Source of the DNA: Benincasa hispida
Taxonomy: Eukaryota > Streptophyta > Magnoliopsida > Cucurbitales > Cucurbitaceae
NCBI RefSeq assembly: GCF_009727055.1
Contig: NC_052355.1
Location: 5,832,183-5,896,182, forward strand
DNA: 64,000 bases
Reading direction: 5' to 3'
Position numbers and translations under genes: made by a program. The notes under the pieces are model-generated. The model saw only the letters and a program-made list of their open reading frames with translations, was not told the origin of the DNA and did not search any database. This document shows, in pieces, positions 1-10,375 of this stretch (position 1 is the stretch's first letter; every line of letters starts with the position of its first letter).

Positions 1-91
1 AAGATAGTATGTGGTATCTTGACACAGAAGCCTTGAATCACATGTGTAGAGAACGCGAGATGTTTGTGGAGTTGAACGAGATGGAAAAAGG
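1..91 (+). pseudogene. CopX copy 1: protease-region fragment of Ty1/copia polyprotein
   Basis: The reading frame starting at base 13 gives WYLDTEALNHMC and then a stretch matching the second CopX copy at 24650-24730. This is the Ty1/copia aspartic-protease region, which releases gag and pol from the polyprotein. The catalytic DTG triplet has become DTE, so the protease would be dead. The frame stops at base 91, where a solo LTR is inserted, and resumes at 2369. The gag part and the 5' LTR lie to the left of the window. Family assignment is firm because the same frame continues into integrase, reverse transcriptase and RNase H. Confidence 0.85.
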
Positions 92-456
92 TGTCACAAT
101 CCCCTCCCAGATTACCTTTTTATTCTAGAAGAGGATATGACGGTGGTAGTTACTAGCCCTACTACCAGCACTCATCACCCAAGCCTTCTAATCTAAATAC
201 TAACTTATTCATCTGACTAGTAATATACGCAAACAGCTAACCTCTCTTAAGGTTCTACAAAGGGTACATAAATACATGTATACAGCCCAAACATTATTTT
301 TATAGGATAAAAAAAATATACACAGGTGGCCCAAACATTCCTACAGAAGCCCTAGTCCCTCACAAAACATATGTACATAAAAATATCATCAACCTAAGTC
401 TTTTGATAAGCCGAGTCTTTTAGTGGCAAGCAGCAGCAGGCTTAAGGAAACTGACC

Positions 457-516
457 GCTACCGAAAAAGGGAAAACACAGAAATTCTGTGAGCTAAAAGC
501 TCAGTGAGTGACTATA
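457..516 (-). promoter_or_regulatory. Conserved LTR block: hairpin plus pyrimidine tract (LTR-A, solo copy 1)
   Basis: In the LTR sense direction this reads TGAGCT-TTT-AGCTCA, a perfect 6-bp stem with a 3-nt loop, followed within about 20 bases by a pyrimidine-rich tract ending in CGGTAGCGG. The same pair of blocks recurs in LTR families B, C, F and G. A role in the transcript (3'-end formation, leader structure or splice acceptor) is inference only. Confidence 0.5.
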
Positions 517-783
517 GAATCAAAAAGCAACAAGCATAGCATCACTATAAACATGTAAATATGGCAATGAGTAAACTCAAGAAAATGTCTCTACATGTAG
601 CTGTAAACCATTCTCAAACATCATTAAACATTATTATTCCTAGTTGAGAACGAGCCTAAACGTTCTAGCTCCCAAACGTTTATTACCGACCAAGAGACCC
701 ATACTTCGGTCTCTTATCCATAACTGCCTACATGCATGTGGCCACACTAAGTACCATCATATTTTAGGTACTTTCGCTTAGAT

Positions 784-965
784 ACCTTCTCAAATTTGTC
801 CTTCAGTATCGAGTTACTATGCCTTCTCATATGTCCTTCGGTATCAAATTGGCCAGATACCTTCTCAAATGTCCTTCGGTATCAAATTGGCCACGTACCT
901 TCTAAAATTTCTTTCGGTACCTAATTGGTTAGATACCTTCTCAATGTCCTTCGGTATCAAATGCG
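784..965. repeat. About 40-bp minisatellite with GGTATC/GATACC dyads inside LTR-A
   Basis: There are about five imperfect units of the type GATACCTTCTCAAATGTCC followed by TTCGGTATCAAATTGGCC. Each unit contains GATACC and its complement GGTATC, so single strands can pair within or between units. The same array with different unit details lies in the other LTR-A copies at 31310-31495, 35725-35915 and, inverted, 41510-41700. Confidence 0.8.
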
Positions 966-1444
966 TATTTTGTAACATCAAATTAAGTTCCATTGCCTAG
1001 TATTTACACAAGAGCTGTTCCATTGTCACTCATTTACATAAGAACTCATTCTCTCATAATCTCCTATAGGAAGCATATGTCAAAATCAGAACATAGCTTT
1101 TGTAATGGTTACACCACATACCTTGGCCTGTGCTACACACATATAAGCCGAGAAACATGAATTAATTTATTCTCCAACCATTTATTGCTTGAGAAAGTAT
1201 AAATACATCATTAATGTCACTGTGCTTTACTTGATCATATGTGCATGAGTATTATAAATCTTAAGTTTACTTAGTCACTCATAGTTCGTCAGGCTCTTAT
1301 TGGTTTATACGCTTCCCCTAGCTCTTCTTGGCCTGAAAAGATATAATTCCCGATTGAACTACTTAGAATTCCTAATAAAATACCTTAAATAATTCATTTA
1401 TTAAAGGAACTTCCATCAATAGAGATAGCTTTACTAGTGAGATC

Positions 1445-1612
1445 CCTCTGAGCGAGGTCAACGAGATCCCCCTGAGTGATGCTAGCGAGATCCTCTAGAG
1501 CGATGCTAGCGAGATCCTCTAGAGCGATGCTAGCGAGATACTCTACAGCGATGCCAGCGAGATCCTCTAGAGCGATACCAGCGAGATCCTCTAGAGCAAG
1601 ATCAAGCTTTTC
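1445..1612. repeat. 24-bp GCGAGATCC array in LTR-A
   Basis: Six or so tandem units of the form GCGAGATCCTCTAGAGCGAT lie near the promoter-proximal end of the LTR (sense is minus). The spacing of 24 bp keeps one frame open on the plus strand, which makes a spurious repetitive open reading frame. Equivalent arrays lie at 31935-32110, 36355-36490 and 40890-41040. Confidence 0.8.
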
Positions 1613-2368
1613 CTGTGAAATTCTTAGTGATACTCACCTCAATTCCTCGAGATTTCCCCCTAGAGCGAGATCCTCCTTACAAAATCAGCGATATTTCCTT
1701 TATAAGTGAGATCCTCATGCCTAAATCTCACTATAACTCTCCACGATGAACTGCTTGCTTGCTCTTCACAAGTAGTTGTCTGCTTATGTACCAATCCTCT
1801 ATTATAACTTCAAAAATTCATAACTCAAAATCCAGAGCTCTTTTCAAGAAACTTCCTTCTACAAACTTATTTAGATTTGAGTAACTTTCTTACCTTAAAA
1901 TTTCAGCTCAGAATTCCTTATATTTTTGCTTGGAACTTCCAAACTTCACCTCGGGCTCCGATTAATCCGTGGTTCTACCTCTTCTGCAAATTCTCCATTT
2001 TTGTTCTTCTTCTCTTGCAATCTTTCTCCAGTAGGACAACCTTGATAACTAGATTCTCCCAGCTTTCAAATGGCACCAAATTCACTAGATCTTCCCTTGT
2101 CAATTGCCAAAACCATGCTTTTGAAGTTTCACTTCCCCTTTTAATCTTTCTACCGCTTCCTGAATTCAAGGAGTAGATTGCCACATCACCCCTCACTTAG
2201 TGCCTCCAGCCAGACTAATGATTGAGTTTCTTCATTAAATATATATTCCTTCCATTCCTTCATAATCCCTATAAACAACATGAATTTCTACTTAATAAAT
2301 ATATAATATAACATCCTTTTCGCTAAACATGCTTATCTAAGGAACCTAAGTTCTAGGTTTACAAAAGG

Positions 2369-3880
2369 TAATATTGCCATTGGAGACAATTCTTTGGCCG
2401 CCATCAAAGGAATAGGTAAAATTCTCATTTGGTTAAAAAATGGAGAAAATCAATATATCACAAATGTTTATTACATCCCAATGTAAAAAATAATATATCG
2501 AGTGTAGGACAATTGTTATAAAAAGGTTTTGAAGTTCAAATGAAAAACAGTTGTTTGTATTTGAGGGATAATCATGAGAGACTTATTGCTAAAGTCTCCA
2601 TGACCAAAAACCAAATGTTTCCTTTGAATATATGTAATGATGTTCCAAACTGCTTGAAGACGTGTTATGAAGATCTCTCTTGGCTATGGCATCTACGGTT
2701 CGGGCGCCTCAATTTTGGATGTCAGATTTGTCGAAGAAGAAGATGGTGCGAGGTTTACCACACATTCACAAGCCAAACCAAGTGTGTGAAGGGTGTTTGC
2801 TTGGCAAACATCATCGAAGTAGTTTTCCGAAGGAGTCTGTGACAAGAGAAAAGAAGCCTTTAGAACTCATCCATGCCGATATGTGTGGAATGATCAAACC
2901 AGAGTCTCATGGTAAAAGTAAATATTTCCTTTTCTTTATTGATGATTTTTCTAGAAACACATGGGTGTACTTTTTGAAGGAAAAATCAGAAGTATTTTAA
3001 ATATTCAAGATATTTAAGGCATGTGTGGAAAATGAAAGCAACCTTACAATCAAGGCCATGAGAATCGATCGAGGTGGTGAATTCACATCAAATGAGTTCA
3101 AACAATTTTGTGATGGAAAAGGCATCTGACGTCCGTTAACAGTCCCAAGGACACTGCAACAAAATAGCGTGGTGGAGAGGAAGAATCGGACAATCTTGAA
3201 CATGGCAAGAAGCATGCTAAAGACAAAGAAGATGCTGAGGGAATTTTGGGCGGAGGTTATAGCTTATGCGGTTTATTTGACAAATCGAGCACCAACCAAA
3301 AGTGTGCTTGACAAGACACCTCAAGAAGCATGGAACGAAAGAAAGCCCGAGATTGGTCACTTCAAGGAGTTTGGGAGTATTACATATGCTCATGTGTCGA
3401 AAGAAAATAGGGCCAAACTCAATGATCGAAGCGAGAAACTCATCTTCATCGGCTATGATGCAAGTTCAAAGAGTTATCGTCTTTACAATCCTTTGAATGG
3501 GAAGGTAATGATTAGTTGTGATGTTTTTTTTTTATGAGGAAGCCTCTTGGGATTGGAATATACAAGAGGAGAAGTATGATTTCCTTCCATATTTTGAAGA
3601 AGATGATGAAAATGAGCCGACCAGGGATGAAATGGGTGAAGGTTTGCCCATTCCAGTGCCACCTCATTCGACATATCGATCATCATCTGAAGATTCATCC
3701 AGCGATTCGGAGAACAAAATTAGCCCAAGAGGAACTCGAAGTCTACGGGAACTTAATGAGGTAAATGAAAATCAAAATGACATAATTCTCTATTGTCTTT
3801 TTGGTGATTTTGAGCCTATTAGTTTCCAAGAAGCCATTGCAAACAAGAAATGGAAGAATGCAATGGATGAAGAAATTTGA
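2369..3880 (+). pseudogene. CopX copy 1: pre-integrase and integrase region
   Basis: This continues the frame broken at base 91. GAG-pre-integrase sequence spans about 2369-2740 and ends with LWHLRFGR; the zinc-binding histidine after the G is now Arg. The finger's cysteine pair is in CEGCLLGK. The integrase core follows, with the D, D, E triad visible: D in HADMCG (2878-2880), D in RIDRGGEF (3067-3069) and E in VVERKNRT (3175-3177). An acidic linker follows at about 3540-3800. It is broken by a 1-base loss near 2480, stops near 2518, 2998 and 3127-3129, frameshifts, and a stop at 3878-3880. Two of the stops are CGA to TGA changes relative to the second copy. Integrase would insert the cDNA; this copy cannot make it. 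Confidence 0.92.
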
Positions 3881-5339
3881 GCGATAGAGAAAAATGACAC
3901 ATGGGAGTTGACCAAGCTTCCAAAAGGGCACAAACCGATCGAAGTGAAGTGGGTATACAAGACAAAGAGAAAAGTCAATGGCGATGTTGAGAGGACAAGA
4001 CGAGACTAGTGATGAAAGGGTATAGCCAACAACATGGCATCGATTATGATGAGGTATTTGCCCCTGTTGTTTGCCTTGAAACTATTTGTTTGATTATTGC
4101 TTTGGTAGCCCACAATCATTGGAAGATACATCAAATGGATGTCAAATCGGCATTCTTGAATAGAATTCTTGAGGAAGAGGTCTACGTGGAATATCCATTG
4201 GGTTGTGAAGTCAAGGGTGAAGAAGATAAAGTGCATCGATTGAAGAAGGCACTTTATGGTTTAAAGCAAGCACCAAGAGCATGGAATTCGAAGATTGACA
4301 AGTACTTTCAAGAGAATAAGTATATGAAGTGTCATTATGAGCATGCCCTCTACATCAAAATGCAAGGTGAAAGTATACTAATCATTTGTTTATTTGTTGA
4401 TGATTTAGTATTTACTGGAAACAATCCTAGCATGTTTGATGAGTTCAAAAGAGAGATGGCAAAGGAGCTTGAAATGACGGACATTGGTCTCATGAGTTAC
4501 TATCTTGGGATCAAGGTCAAACAAAGTGAAGATGAGATTTTTATATCCCAAGAGGGCTATGCTAAAGAAGTGCTCAAGAAGTTCAATATGAATGATGCTA
4601 ATCTAGTTAGAACACCGATGGAATGTGGAGTCAAAATCAGAAAGCAAGATGGAGGAGAGAAGGTAAATTCTACATATTTCAAAAGCTTGGTTGGAAGTTT
4701 GAGATACTTGATATGTACAAGATCAGATATTCTTTATTCAGTTGGAATTATTAGTCGATTTATGGAGAAACCGACAACAAGACATTGCAAAATGGCAAAA
4801 AGGATACTTCGCTACATCAAAGGGACGATTGGGTATGGTCTTTCCTATGTCTCTTCTAGCAATTTTGACATTGTTGGTTATTGTGATAGTGATTGGAGTA
4901 GTGATTTGGATGATCGAAAGAGCACTACGGGATTTGTGTTTTTTATTGGTGAAACGCCGTCACATGGATGTCAAAAAACCAACCCATAGTCACATTATCA
5001 ACATGCGAGGCAGAGTACGTCGCAGCAACTTCATGTGTATGTCATGCAATTTGGCTAAGATACTTAGTGAAGGAGTTGAAGTTTCAAATGGAAGATCCAA
5101 TGGAGATTTTTTTTGACAAGAAATCGGCCATTGCCTTAGCCAAAAATCCAGTATTTCATGGGAGGAGCAAGCACATTGATACACGATTTCACTACATTCG
5201 GGATTGCATTACGAAGAAAGAAGTGAAACTCAAATATATTAAATCACAAGACCAAGCAGCAAAAATTTTCACAAAGCCCCTTAAGTTGGAGACTTTCATC
5301 AAAATAAGGAGTTTACTTGGTGTAACAAATCAAGTTTAA
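3881..5339 (+). pseudogene. CopX copy 1: reverse transcriptase and RNase H
   Basis: Two overlapping open stretches (4009-4989 and 4968-5339) carry the copia reverse transcriptase followed by RNase H. RT motifs visible are HQMDVKSAFLN, YGLKQAPRAW and FVDDLVFTGNN (the YxDD box with F for Y). RNase H motifs are CDSDWSSD, TCEAEYVAA and a Ser-Ala-Ile segment after FFDKK. The catalytic Asp and Glu residues seem retained. A single-base loss near 4950-4970 separates the two frames, and there is a frameshift near 3990-4010. The natural stop is TAA at 5337-5339, directly before the polypurine tract. This is the best preserved pol segment in the window, but it is not functional as a polyprotein. Confidence 0.93.
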
Positions 5340-5345
5340 GGGGGA
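5338..5345 (+). other. Polypurine tract of CopX copy 1
   Basis: AAGGGGGA lies directly between the pol stop codon and the TG of the 3' LTR, the position where plus-strand DNA synthesis is primed in LTR retroelements. The equivalent at the second copy is 27486-27494 (AAGAGGAGG). Confidence 0.85.
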
Positions 5346-5603
5346 TGTTGAAAAGTTTGTCATTATAAACTTTATTTGTGGCATTTAGTGTGACTTTTGG
5401 GTTTTGTGACTTTTAGTTTTTGTAACCAATAGTGATTTTTGAGTTATAGGAGTTATGTGAGTTATGAGTATTTGATGACATTTATAGCTTTAAACCATTG
5501 GTATTCTCATGGTTATGTTTGTAAGCCTATATAAAGGCATGCTTAGTTGAATGGAAAATATATCTCTCATTTTTCATATTTGTCCTCCACATGTTTTCTA
5601 ACA
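5346..5603 (+). mobile_element. 3' LTR of CopX copy 1 (258 bp)
   Basis: It starts TGTTGAAAAG right after the polypurine tract and ends TTTCTAACA, giving TG...CA ends and a 258-bp length typical of a small copia LTR. It is near-identical to 27495-27751. The base after it (TCCTG...) begins the duplicated Seg-1 sequence, exactly as the second CopX LTR is followed by Seg-2. The 5' LTR is outside the window, so the target duplication cannot be checked. Confidence 0.92.
5528..5537 (+). promoter_or_regulatory. TATA box in CopX LTR
   Basis: TATATAAAGG sits about 75 bases before the LTR end, in a position suited to the U3 promoter of a 258-bp LTR. The same motif is at 27675-27684 in the second copy. 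Activity is not shown by sequence alone. Confidence 0.6.
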
Positions 5604-6943
5604 TCCTGCTTAAAGGTGTTTTTCCTGGTACTTCTTGACAAGCAACCTAAATTTATTCTGTTTATTTTTTGTTTTGTTAGCTGATTCGGTCTTATAGTGT
5701 TTTCATTTATGTTTTTAGTCTTTTTCCTATAGGAGCCTTTTCATTGTACATAGGAGGAAAACCAGATGATGTTTGTTGGTTTCACTCATGCTAAGCTAAT
5801 AAAAACTAAAATGAAAAAGGCATGCAAACACATGCGCTGAGATGACAAAGATTTGATCTTTAAATTTATTAACAGTATGATGTAATGAACATCTCTGCAT
5901 ATGAGTTCAATATATTTTGCTCATGACTAGAAAAATTTTATGTGATATTTTTCCATAACATCCATAGTTTTCCAGTGCATGAACACACTGGGGAAAGTGA
6001 GTAAGCTTAGGAACCTTACTAGACATGTTGCTCGTTGTTGGATACGTTTCATCATCACTGTAGGTAATTTTGATAGGCTTTTTCTTTTGTCATAAAAGAA
6101 ACGAAATGAAAAAGAACAAACTAGCATAGTGTTATTTTTGCTACATGGGTGCTTGAGAAAATTGTTTACCAATTTTGTAGAAGCATGATAGCTCCCTAAA
6201 TGAGCTCTCTTAGTGCCTCTAATCTTGCCCGTCTATGATGTCTAATGTGCTTAGATGATGCATTCTAAAGCATTACAGATCAATTGAGGTTACTTTGAAG
6301 CAATTAGGAGCTAGATAGAGCAACCGAGTTTCAAAGAGCGAAGAAACGTAAAAAATGCCCCCAGGGAGGCCTGCATTGCGATGCTACACGACATTAAAGA
6401 CATGGAGCTCCAATCAAGGCAGCATTCTCGTGTCGTGATGGCAACGAAAATATACTACCTTGCTTCGCTTAATTTAAAATTGTTCTTAGATTTTACGTGT
6501 TTATTTGGTAATTTTATAGGTTTCGAGTATTTAGAAGATAGAGTCAAGCGCTAGTGACGAAATGAAGCTAAAACGGGCCAAAATGAAGCTTAATAGCAAA
6601 AACTAGAAACAAAATACAAATTAAATGATTTTAGTAGTAGTAGTATGGGTCGAATGCAGGGAACGAATAATTTCCAAATTAAACGATTTACAATTCTAGG
6701 TAACTGAAGGGCAAGGGGGTTTGTGAGAATGATTGATTGCTAGAAATTTTAAATTGTATAAAATAAGTGCAACAAAATAAAGGTTTGAGAAAAATATGTG
6801 AAGAAACCCTAGCTTGGATTGTAACGGAATTTTCCCTGCTAAATTGTCTTGATCATTGAATTCTAATTACTAGAATTAAGTATTTGCTTACACCTAACCG
6901 AACTAATTGGAGAAACCAATTAATCGTCTTAAACAACTAATTA
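5604..6943 (+). repeat. Seg-1: first copy of a duplicated non-coding segment
   Basis: It matches 27752-29090 and 55660-56965 base for base apart from scattered changes. It starts TCCTGCTTAAAGG, the target site of CopX. It contains a short exon-like patch near 5979-6080 and the left half of an inverted-repeat unit (from about 6448). Homology ends abruptly at CAACTAATTA, where filler DNA and the giant palindrome begin. No intact gene is visible. The first few hundred bases resemble a plant 3' untranslated region, based on the gene-like scrap before Seg-3. Confidence 0.85.
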
Positions 6944-6978
6944 ATATTTGAATCATATTCAAATATTTATTTCCTCTC
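6939..6978 (-). repeat. 40-bp filler from a CopY LTR at the palindrome edge
   Basis: These bases are the reverse complement of the CopY LTR piece near 62350-62390 (motif ATTTGAATATGATTCAAAT). They sit exactly between the end of Seg-1 and the start of the palindrome arm, overlapping Seg-1 by a few bases (ATTA) and the arm by TCTC. Templated filler with microhomology at both edges is typical of break repair by template switching. Confidence 0.65.
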
Positions 6979-8469
6979 TTATAACTTTCTACCTATTAAA
7001 GGAATCTAGAGAGACACATATTCAGACCATCTGAAGAAGACAATAGGAATGAATGTGGTACGTGTTAGGAAGTTTCTTGTTCCTTTCTTTATAGTTTTTT
7101 TATAAGATATTTTGCGAGGGTTCTAATTCGTCATAGTGATTTTGTGTTGTTGAACTCTAATGTTTTGAACATAGATTTTTGTTTCGATTTGTCAAGAGAT
7201 TTAACTCAAGACTCTTCCTATTGAAATTATAAAACTATTTTTTTAGTCTCTGAGATTTTAGAAATTGGTGCATATGGTCTTTAAAAGTTCAATTTAACCA
7301 ATTTAGTCCCTGAATTTTGAAAAAAATGTTTCGACTAAAAAAACAGAGAGGAGAATGAAGCATAGTCATTCAAGAGAATTTGTGAAAACTTGCTTGATTA
7401 ATTGAGAATTAAACCAAGAAGATTTCAACTCAAAATGCATCAGATTTTTAAATTTCTTCACCATATGGATAAGACAAGATTACAAAAAAGTGAGAAAATA
7501 TAACCAAAATTCTTGAACCCACACCGATTTGAACTCGTTCATCCTCTCTCTTTAGGAAATGTAGGGAGAGAAAATAAGGAAAATGAAGAACGGAGAACCT
7601 TTCTACAAATTATATATAGCCCACCCCACTAAATTCTAGGGTCAAAATCGTAAATAAGATAAATATATATACAACATAGGTTTTAGGGGTGTTGACCCCG
7701 AGCCCCCACCTAGGTGTCACATTTGGATTCCAACTCGCTGACTGGGCAACAAACCCCTTGGTCATTTTGAATGCTAGTTAGATAACAAATTCAAGGCATT
7801 TCACATAATATATTATGTTTCATTTCAGTTTTTGGGTCAACAGAGTGGGACTTAGATTATATAGGATCAATATGGCAACATTAGAGTGAGGGTGAATGAG
7901 GTTGCTTTATAAAAGTTTAATTAAATTTAAACTAAACTAGTTCAATCTAAATTAAACAAATAAACAAACAATATTCATCATACCGAATCAAAGAAATTAC
8001 CAAGTAGACATTTTTCTTAAAATAATCAAGAAAATAAATTAAGGAGAAGAGAAAAATAGATGACATTGGTAATTTTCATAATGACTTGAAATCCCTATTT
8101 CACACCCCAAGATTTCTTTTTGGTATTTTCATGACACACCCCGCCCCCAAACCACCTCCTCAGCCTGGGAGAGGGATGCGACTGCAACAGTTATCAACCC
8201 TTGAGCTAACACTTACTGCCTAATGATTCTTGCGGAATAACTCTGATACCATACTATAACTTATACACAACGGAATGATTAAGTCAAAAAGATAAACTAT
8301 AACGGATTAAGTAGGCTCATCTTTTATTACGACAGTGATATAACATTTATACAACTTAAGGACTTAACAGCAAAATTTACAACGACAACTGTAAAAACTC
8401 TCCGGAAGTGTAATTGGGGCACGTGGCAGACCTTGACCTTAGCAGCACCCTGGAACTCCTCATCTTCTG

Positions 8470-8537
8470 CTACCTGATGAGGGGAAAATTAAGAAAACAT
8501 TTGGAAGAGTGTGAGCTACTAAGCCCAGTGAGTGGTT
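8470..8537 (-). promoter_or_regulatory. Conserved LTR block in LTR-B
   Basis: The sense strand reads TGGGCT-TAGT-AGCTCA, a 6-bp stem with one G-U pair and a 4-nt loop, then a pyrimidine-rich stretch ending TCAGGTAGCAG. It is the same arrangement as in LTR-A, C and F despite little similarity around it. Confidence 0.45.
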
Positions 8538-10024
8538 CTTTTAAGACGGAAATCACTTTGAAAATCATCATTTTTGGGAAATCAATCACATGCCGACACT
8601 CGCATTATAACTCATGCACAGTCAAAGATATAATCATGCAACCAGTAATCTTTATCCCAAAAGCTACACGTAGCATGCATATCATATCATCAATCAATAC
8701 AATCATCTATGGAAACCTTCCTATGACCCCAATTCCCGCCAATGTGCACATCGACCATTTTATTTATCCCCTAGTCATGCTTAGGTACTTGACCATATTT
8801 CCCGCCGGTCGTCACTGACTATTATTTCCCGCCGACCGAAGCCGACCAACTTTTCTCGCCAAGCACCTTTTGTTAAGCATGCTAACCACATCCCGGGCAT
8901 AATCTCAGTTTCCACAGTCACACACAAACAATATCATGGCAATCATCCCTATCACCAAAAGCATGTATTTTGTATCTACAGATGCATATATTCCAATATC
9001 AGAGTATAAAGCTAAGTGAATACTCATAATATGCATTTACTATCAACACTGTATAAACACACAATATTCTTTATTTATCAAAGCAACATAACACTCATGA
9101 TATATCGAAACTATAATGCTATAACACTCACACTTTGTGTTAATTATCAAATATATAACACTCACACTATGTGTTAATTATCAAAGCTATAACACTCACC
9201 TTAATTGCTTAGGAGACTTTCTAATAGTTCCCTTTTCTACCTCGGGCTCCCTTTTTGCTCCTAGAATTCAGATCCAATTTACAGCTTAGATTACTCATAG
9301 TTGTAAATTATTTTAAGATACTTCCTTCTACAAAACTATTCTAAAATGTCTCAAGAAGCTTACCATAAAATCTTAGCTCATAACGCTTCATGGTGTGCCG
9401 GAATCATCTAAATATCAAGACTGGCCCAGCTTACCCGATAGCTCGACCCCTCTGTCTTTCTCTCATTCTCCAGCCCAATTCCTTAGAGCTTCTTCTCCGA
9501 CAGCCTCACCATGAAAACTAGACTCTCTTATCTTTTAGATGGCTTTAAAATTACATCAAATGCTCGAGTAGATTGGTAGATCTCCTCATCTCAAGTTGAT
9601 GCATTCTCCTCCACCCTCACTGTCCAATGCAATATATCCTCCCCCTCTTTTTACGAATTTTATGATTTGTGATTTGAAAATGAAATCCCAAAGGCTCTAT
9701 TTATAGGCGTCCAAACTTCCTATGGTGCTGACACCACCTACTCGGCTGCATGGCCAAATGTTTAATCCTCTCTTTATCAATGTAAGCTGACTTCACCTTA
9801 GTTCAATGTGTTCTTCCCAAACGCATCCAACAATTTCTTAGGGTTTAAGAATTTCTCTTAATCGGACACCTAAATTTTAATTGACGTTTGCCCTTTCAAA
9901 TTAGGGTTTCCAATGCATAATCTATAGGATCGTTGCCAAATTCAACGCATAAATGCCCGGTCGTTAGATGCATAGGCGGTTTCCTTCGATCGCGTCGGCG
10001 TGATGTTCGAATGAGGCATTCAGG

Positions 10025-10375
10025 CTGCTCTTGCTCTCTCCGTTCTCACTCTCTCCCACTTTCTCGCTGGTCTCGCTTTTTCTATTCTCGCTCTCTCCCA
10101 CTTTCTCGCTCACAATCTCGCTCTCTCCACTCTCGCTCTCTCTAACTTTCTCCCTCAAACTCTCGCTTTCTCCACTCTCGCTCTCTCCAACTTCCTCGCT
10201 CAAACTCTCACTCTCTCTCCCATTCTCTCGCTCAAATCAATCTCGCTCTCACCCATTCTCTCGCTCAAATCAATCTCGCTCTCACCAATTCTCTCGCTCA
10301 AATCAATCTCGCTCTCTCCCATTCTCTTGCTACCTCCACTCTCGTTGGTGTCGCTCTCTCTACTCTCATTCTTTC
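10025..10375. repeat. CTCTCGCTCTCTCC low-complexity array in LTR-B
   Basis: Many imperfect units of CTCTCGCTCTCTCC, with TTTCTCGCTC and CAAATCAATCTCGCTCTC variants, lie near the sense 5' part of the LTR. The core TCTCGC is the complement of the GCGAGA core in LTR-A arrays, so relative to LTR sense it is in the opposite orientation. Confidence 0.8.

Larger units (their letters stand above)
92..2363 (-). mobile_element. Solo LTR of Ty3/gypsy family LTR-A, nested in CopX copy 1
   Basis: On the plus strand it starts TGTCACAATCCCC and ends GGTTTACA, so in the sense direction (minus) it runs from TGTAAACC to TGTGACA with TG...CA ends. It is 2272 bp and is flanked by the 5-bp target duplication AAAGG (87-91 and 2364-2368). 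Removing it restores the CopX frame seen uninterrupted at 24720-24740. It aligns end to end with the LTRs bounding gypsy pol at 30624-36578, which identifies the family. With no internal region present, it is a solo LTR left by LTR-LTR recombination. It is younger than the CopX element it interrupts. Short open frames inside (for example 1476-1709) are translations of repeats, not genes. Confidence 0.93.

Noticed and set aside
1476..1709. Repetitive LARSSRAM peptide frame
   Set aside because: The 24-bp unit length keeps a frame open by chance; other LTR-A copies do not keep it.
8414..8818. 134-aa open frame inside LTR-B
   Set aside because: No recognisable motif, lies wholly within a solo LTR, and overlaps the conserved hairpin block.
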